Positions 5,607 through 6,970 of a DNA stretch of 6,970 nt are shown one piece after another. The translations under genes were made by a program, and so were the position numbers. The first letter of the stretch is position 1. The number at the start of each line of letters is the position of its first letter. Under the pieces are notes generated by a model. The model worked only from the letters and a program-made list of their open reading frames with translations. It was not told where the DNA came from and ran no database searches. Source of the DNA: Lentisphaerota bacterium. Lineage in GTDB: Bacteria > Verrucomicrobiota > Kiritimatiellia > RFP12 > UBA1067. The stretch is from the NCBI GenBank assembly GCA_015061765.1, contig SUVZ01000201.1, positions 1-6,970 of the forward strand. Direction: 5' to 3'.

Positions 5607-6970
5607 TCATTTTCTCTTTGTGAACGGCATCGGGAACCTGAATTCGGTGTTCTCGGCCCTGTTTGTCCATGCCGGATCCGCAGCCTGCTTCTCAATGGAA
5701 CGCAGATCAAGCGATGTGACACCCGCCGTCCCGCTTCTGCGATCCCCCGGCTCTTTGCGGAATCCCTGGGTGTATTCGCGTCCCAGAACGGCGTTTTTCG
5801 GCAGACCGACATCGCTCTTGAGACCGGTCGGTTCCGCAAATCCGACCGTCACGAAAACGAGAATCTCCTTCTGCACCTTCTGTCTGGACTTGCCGCCGAA
5901 AAGCTTGTCCCCAATCCATGGAATGTCGCGCAGATACGGGATGCCGCTGTCCATCTGCTCCTCTGTCGTCTTCGAAAGACCGCCGATGACGGCCGTGGAC
6001 CCGTCACGCATCGAGAAGTCGGTGACCAGACGCTGTACGTCAATCACCGGATACTTGGCGGAATAGGATCCCGCATTGTTGTCGGTGGTCTTGTTGTTCG
6101 TGTCGTTCGCGCCGGCGGTCACCCAATCCGTACGGCTGGAGATGGTCGGCACGATGGATACGTTTATGATGCCGTTCGTTCCGACACGGGGCGTGACCTC
6201 AAGCTCTATGCCCCAGCTGAAGAAGGCCTCTTTTGCGAACATGAACTTGTCCTCGCCCGGTATCTCCGCCATTTTCATGTCGAGGTCGAGGGAGTCGGAA
6301 TTGCTGTTGGAGGTGCGCTTGGCCGCGACCGTCACGTTCGGGTACTTCGTGGTCATGTCAACCGTGGCCTTCTTGCCGCTGGCGACGATGATTCTCGGGT
6401 TTGAGAATATGCGCGTGTCGTTCTCTCGCTCCAACGCGCTCAGCACGAGGTACATCTCGGAGAAGTTCAGCGTACCGTTGAAGTGGGAGATCGTACCGTC
6501 ATCGCCGCCGATGTACGTGCCGTTTCCTCCCGCCGTGGTGCCACCGGTCAGCTTATACGACGTAGTGCCGGCGGAATCGGTCGTGGTGCGCGTATATTCC
6601 TGCACACCCTTGCCGATATCGTGGAAATTCACGCCTCCGCCGAACGATGCAGAACCCTTCATCCCCTCCAGCATGGACCAGTCGATCCCAAGCTTGTGCA
6701 ATGCCGTCGACGAAAGCTCCACGAACCGCGCCTCTATGTACACCTGCATGGGTTCGACGTCGATCTCGCGTATCACCCTCTCGCACGAATCAAGGATCAC
6801 CCCGGGTGCTGTCACCATCACGGCATTCGCCTCCGGAAATGCCCGCGCGATCTTGATCAGCTTAACCCCGATCCCGAAATCGCCGGACCATGTGTCGTTG
6901 AACTTTGCCGCGACCTCTTCGGCGTCGGCATGCGCAAGCTTGAACGTCCTGGTCGCTATCCTGCGGAGAC
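5607..6970 (-). CDS. GspD/PulD-family secretin, C-terminal part (5' end beyond the window edge)
   Basis: Secretins form the multimeric outer-membrane gate of type II secretion systems and related type IV pilus machines. The frame is open from the right edge, giving 454 codons including the stop, so the N-terminal domains and signal peptide are missing. The visible part starts with the end of an N-domain (TRTFKLAHADAEEVAAKF, then AVMVTAPGVIL...VIREIDVEP), then the secretin start QVYIEARFVELSS. A Gly/Thr-rich stretch at about 105-155 from the edge fits the variable secretin gate loop. The core follows: LVLSALERENDTRIFSNPRI, GIELEVTPRVG, VIDVQRLVTDFSMRDGSTAVIGGL and the signature IPYLRDIPWIGDKLFGG, ending EILVFVTVGFAEP. 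A roughly 73-residue polar tail follows, in the place where GspD proteins carry a pilotin-binding S-domain. GspD is favoured over PilQ but the missing half would decide. gatB follows after 26 bases, an unusual downstream neighbour for a secretin gene. Confidence 0.92.
   Translation of the reverse strand, partial: LRRIATRTFKLAHADAEEVAAKFNDTWSGDFGIGVKLIKIARAFPEANAVMVTAPGVILDSCERVIREIDVEPMQVYIEARFVELSSTALHKLGIDWSMLEGMKGSASFGGGVNFHDIGKGVQEYTRTTTDSAGTTSYKLTGGTTAGGNGTYIGGDDGTISHFNGTLNFSEMYLVLSALERENDTRIFSNPRIIVASGKKATVDMTTKYPNVTVAAKRTSNSNSDSLDLDMKMAEIPGEDKFMFAKEAFFSWGIELEVTPRVGTNGIINVSIVPTISSRTDWVTAGANDTNNKTTDNNAGSYSAKYPVIDVQRLVTDFSMRDGSTAVIGGLSKTTEEQMDSGIPYLRDIPWIGDKLFGGKSRQKVQKEILVFVTVGFAEPTGLKSDVGLPKNAVLGREYTQGFRKEPGDRRSGTAGVTSLDLRSIEKQAADPAWTNRAENTEFRFPMPFTKRK

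Noticed and set aside
5581..5670. Extended gatB start at 5670
   Set aside because: It would overlap the secretin by more than 60 bases; the GGAGG and family N-terminus point to 5580.
5620..6066. Plus-strand open frame antisense to the secretin 3' end
   Set aside because: The minus-strand frame contains the diagnostic secretin signature across this span.
1..6970. A hidden defence system, mobile element or novel multi-gene system
   Set aside because: All seven genes belong to recognised housekeeping or envelope families, no direct or terminal repeats were noticed, and no stretch differs clearly in composition apart from short promoter regions.

Overview
The window is an ordinary, densely packed bacterial chromosome segment with every gene on the minus strand. 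In transcription order (right to left) it holds: the C-terminal part of a GspD/PulD-type outer-membrane secretin (cut by the right edge), gatB, rsmD, a tRNA-Thr(UGU) gene, aspS, an M28-family metallopeptidase that looks like a glutaminyl cyclase, and the N-terminal third of secA (cut by the left edge). I see no mobile element, CRISPR array, phage gene or compositional break. The only long non-coding stretch is about 100 bases between the tRNA and aspS.

Organism: a Gram-negative-type (diderm) envelope is implied by the secretin. The SecA carries an extra segment before its Walker A motif, and the AspRS has an [13 protein letters not shown] motif 2. Together with high GC at third codon positions and the secretin, this recalls the Verrucomicrobiota/Kiritimatiellota/Lentisphaerota (PVC) group. 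That placement is inference from remembered family variants, not from a search.

Layout: secretin, gatB and rsmD are closely spaced (26 and 19 bases between stop and preferred start) and may be co-transcribed. Strong Shine-Dalgarno sites fix the gatB and rsmD starts well inside the longest open frames. A consensus-like extended -10 promoter overlapping the 3' end of rsmD drives tRNA-Thr. A second, very similar extended -10 promoter in the tRNA-aspS gap drives aspS, followed 7 bases after the aspS stop by the M28 gene, which overlaps secA by 4 bases (ATGA).

Functionally, four genes serve translation: AspRS charges tRNA, GatB is part of the amidotransferase that corrects Asp-tRNA(Asn) and/or Glu-tRNA(Gln), RsmD methylates 16S rRNA, and the tRNA decodes Thr. 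Three serve the envelope or export: the secretin, the exported M28 enzyme and the SecA motor. The most useful biological hint is that the AspRS has the His-Gly-Gly signature associated with non-discriminating AspRS, which would fit with GatB in the same cluster. I found no evidence of a novel system here.
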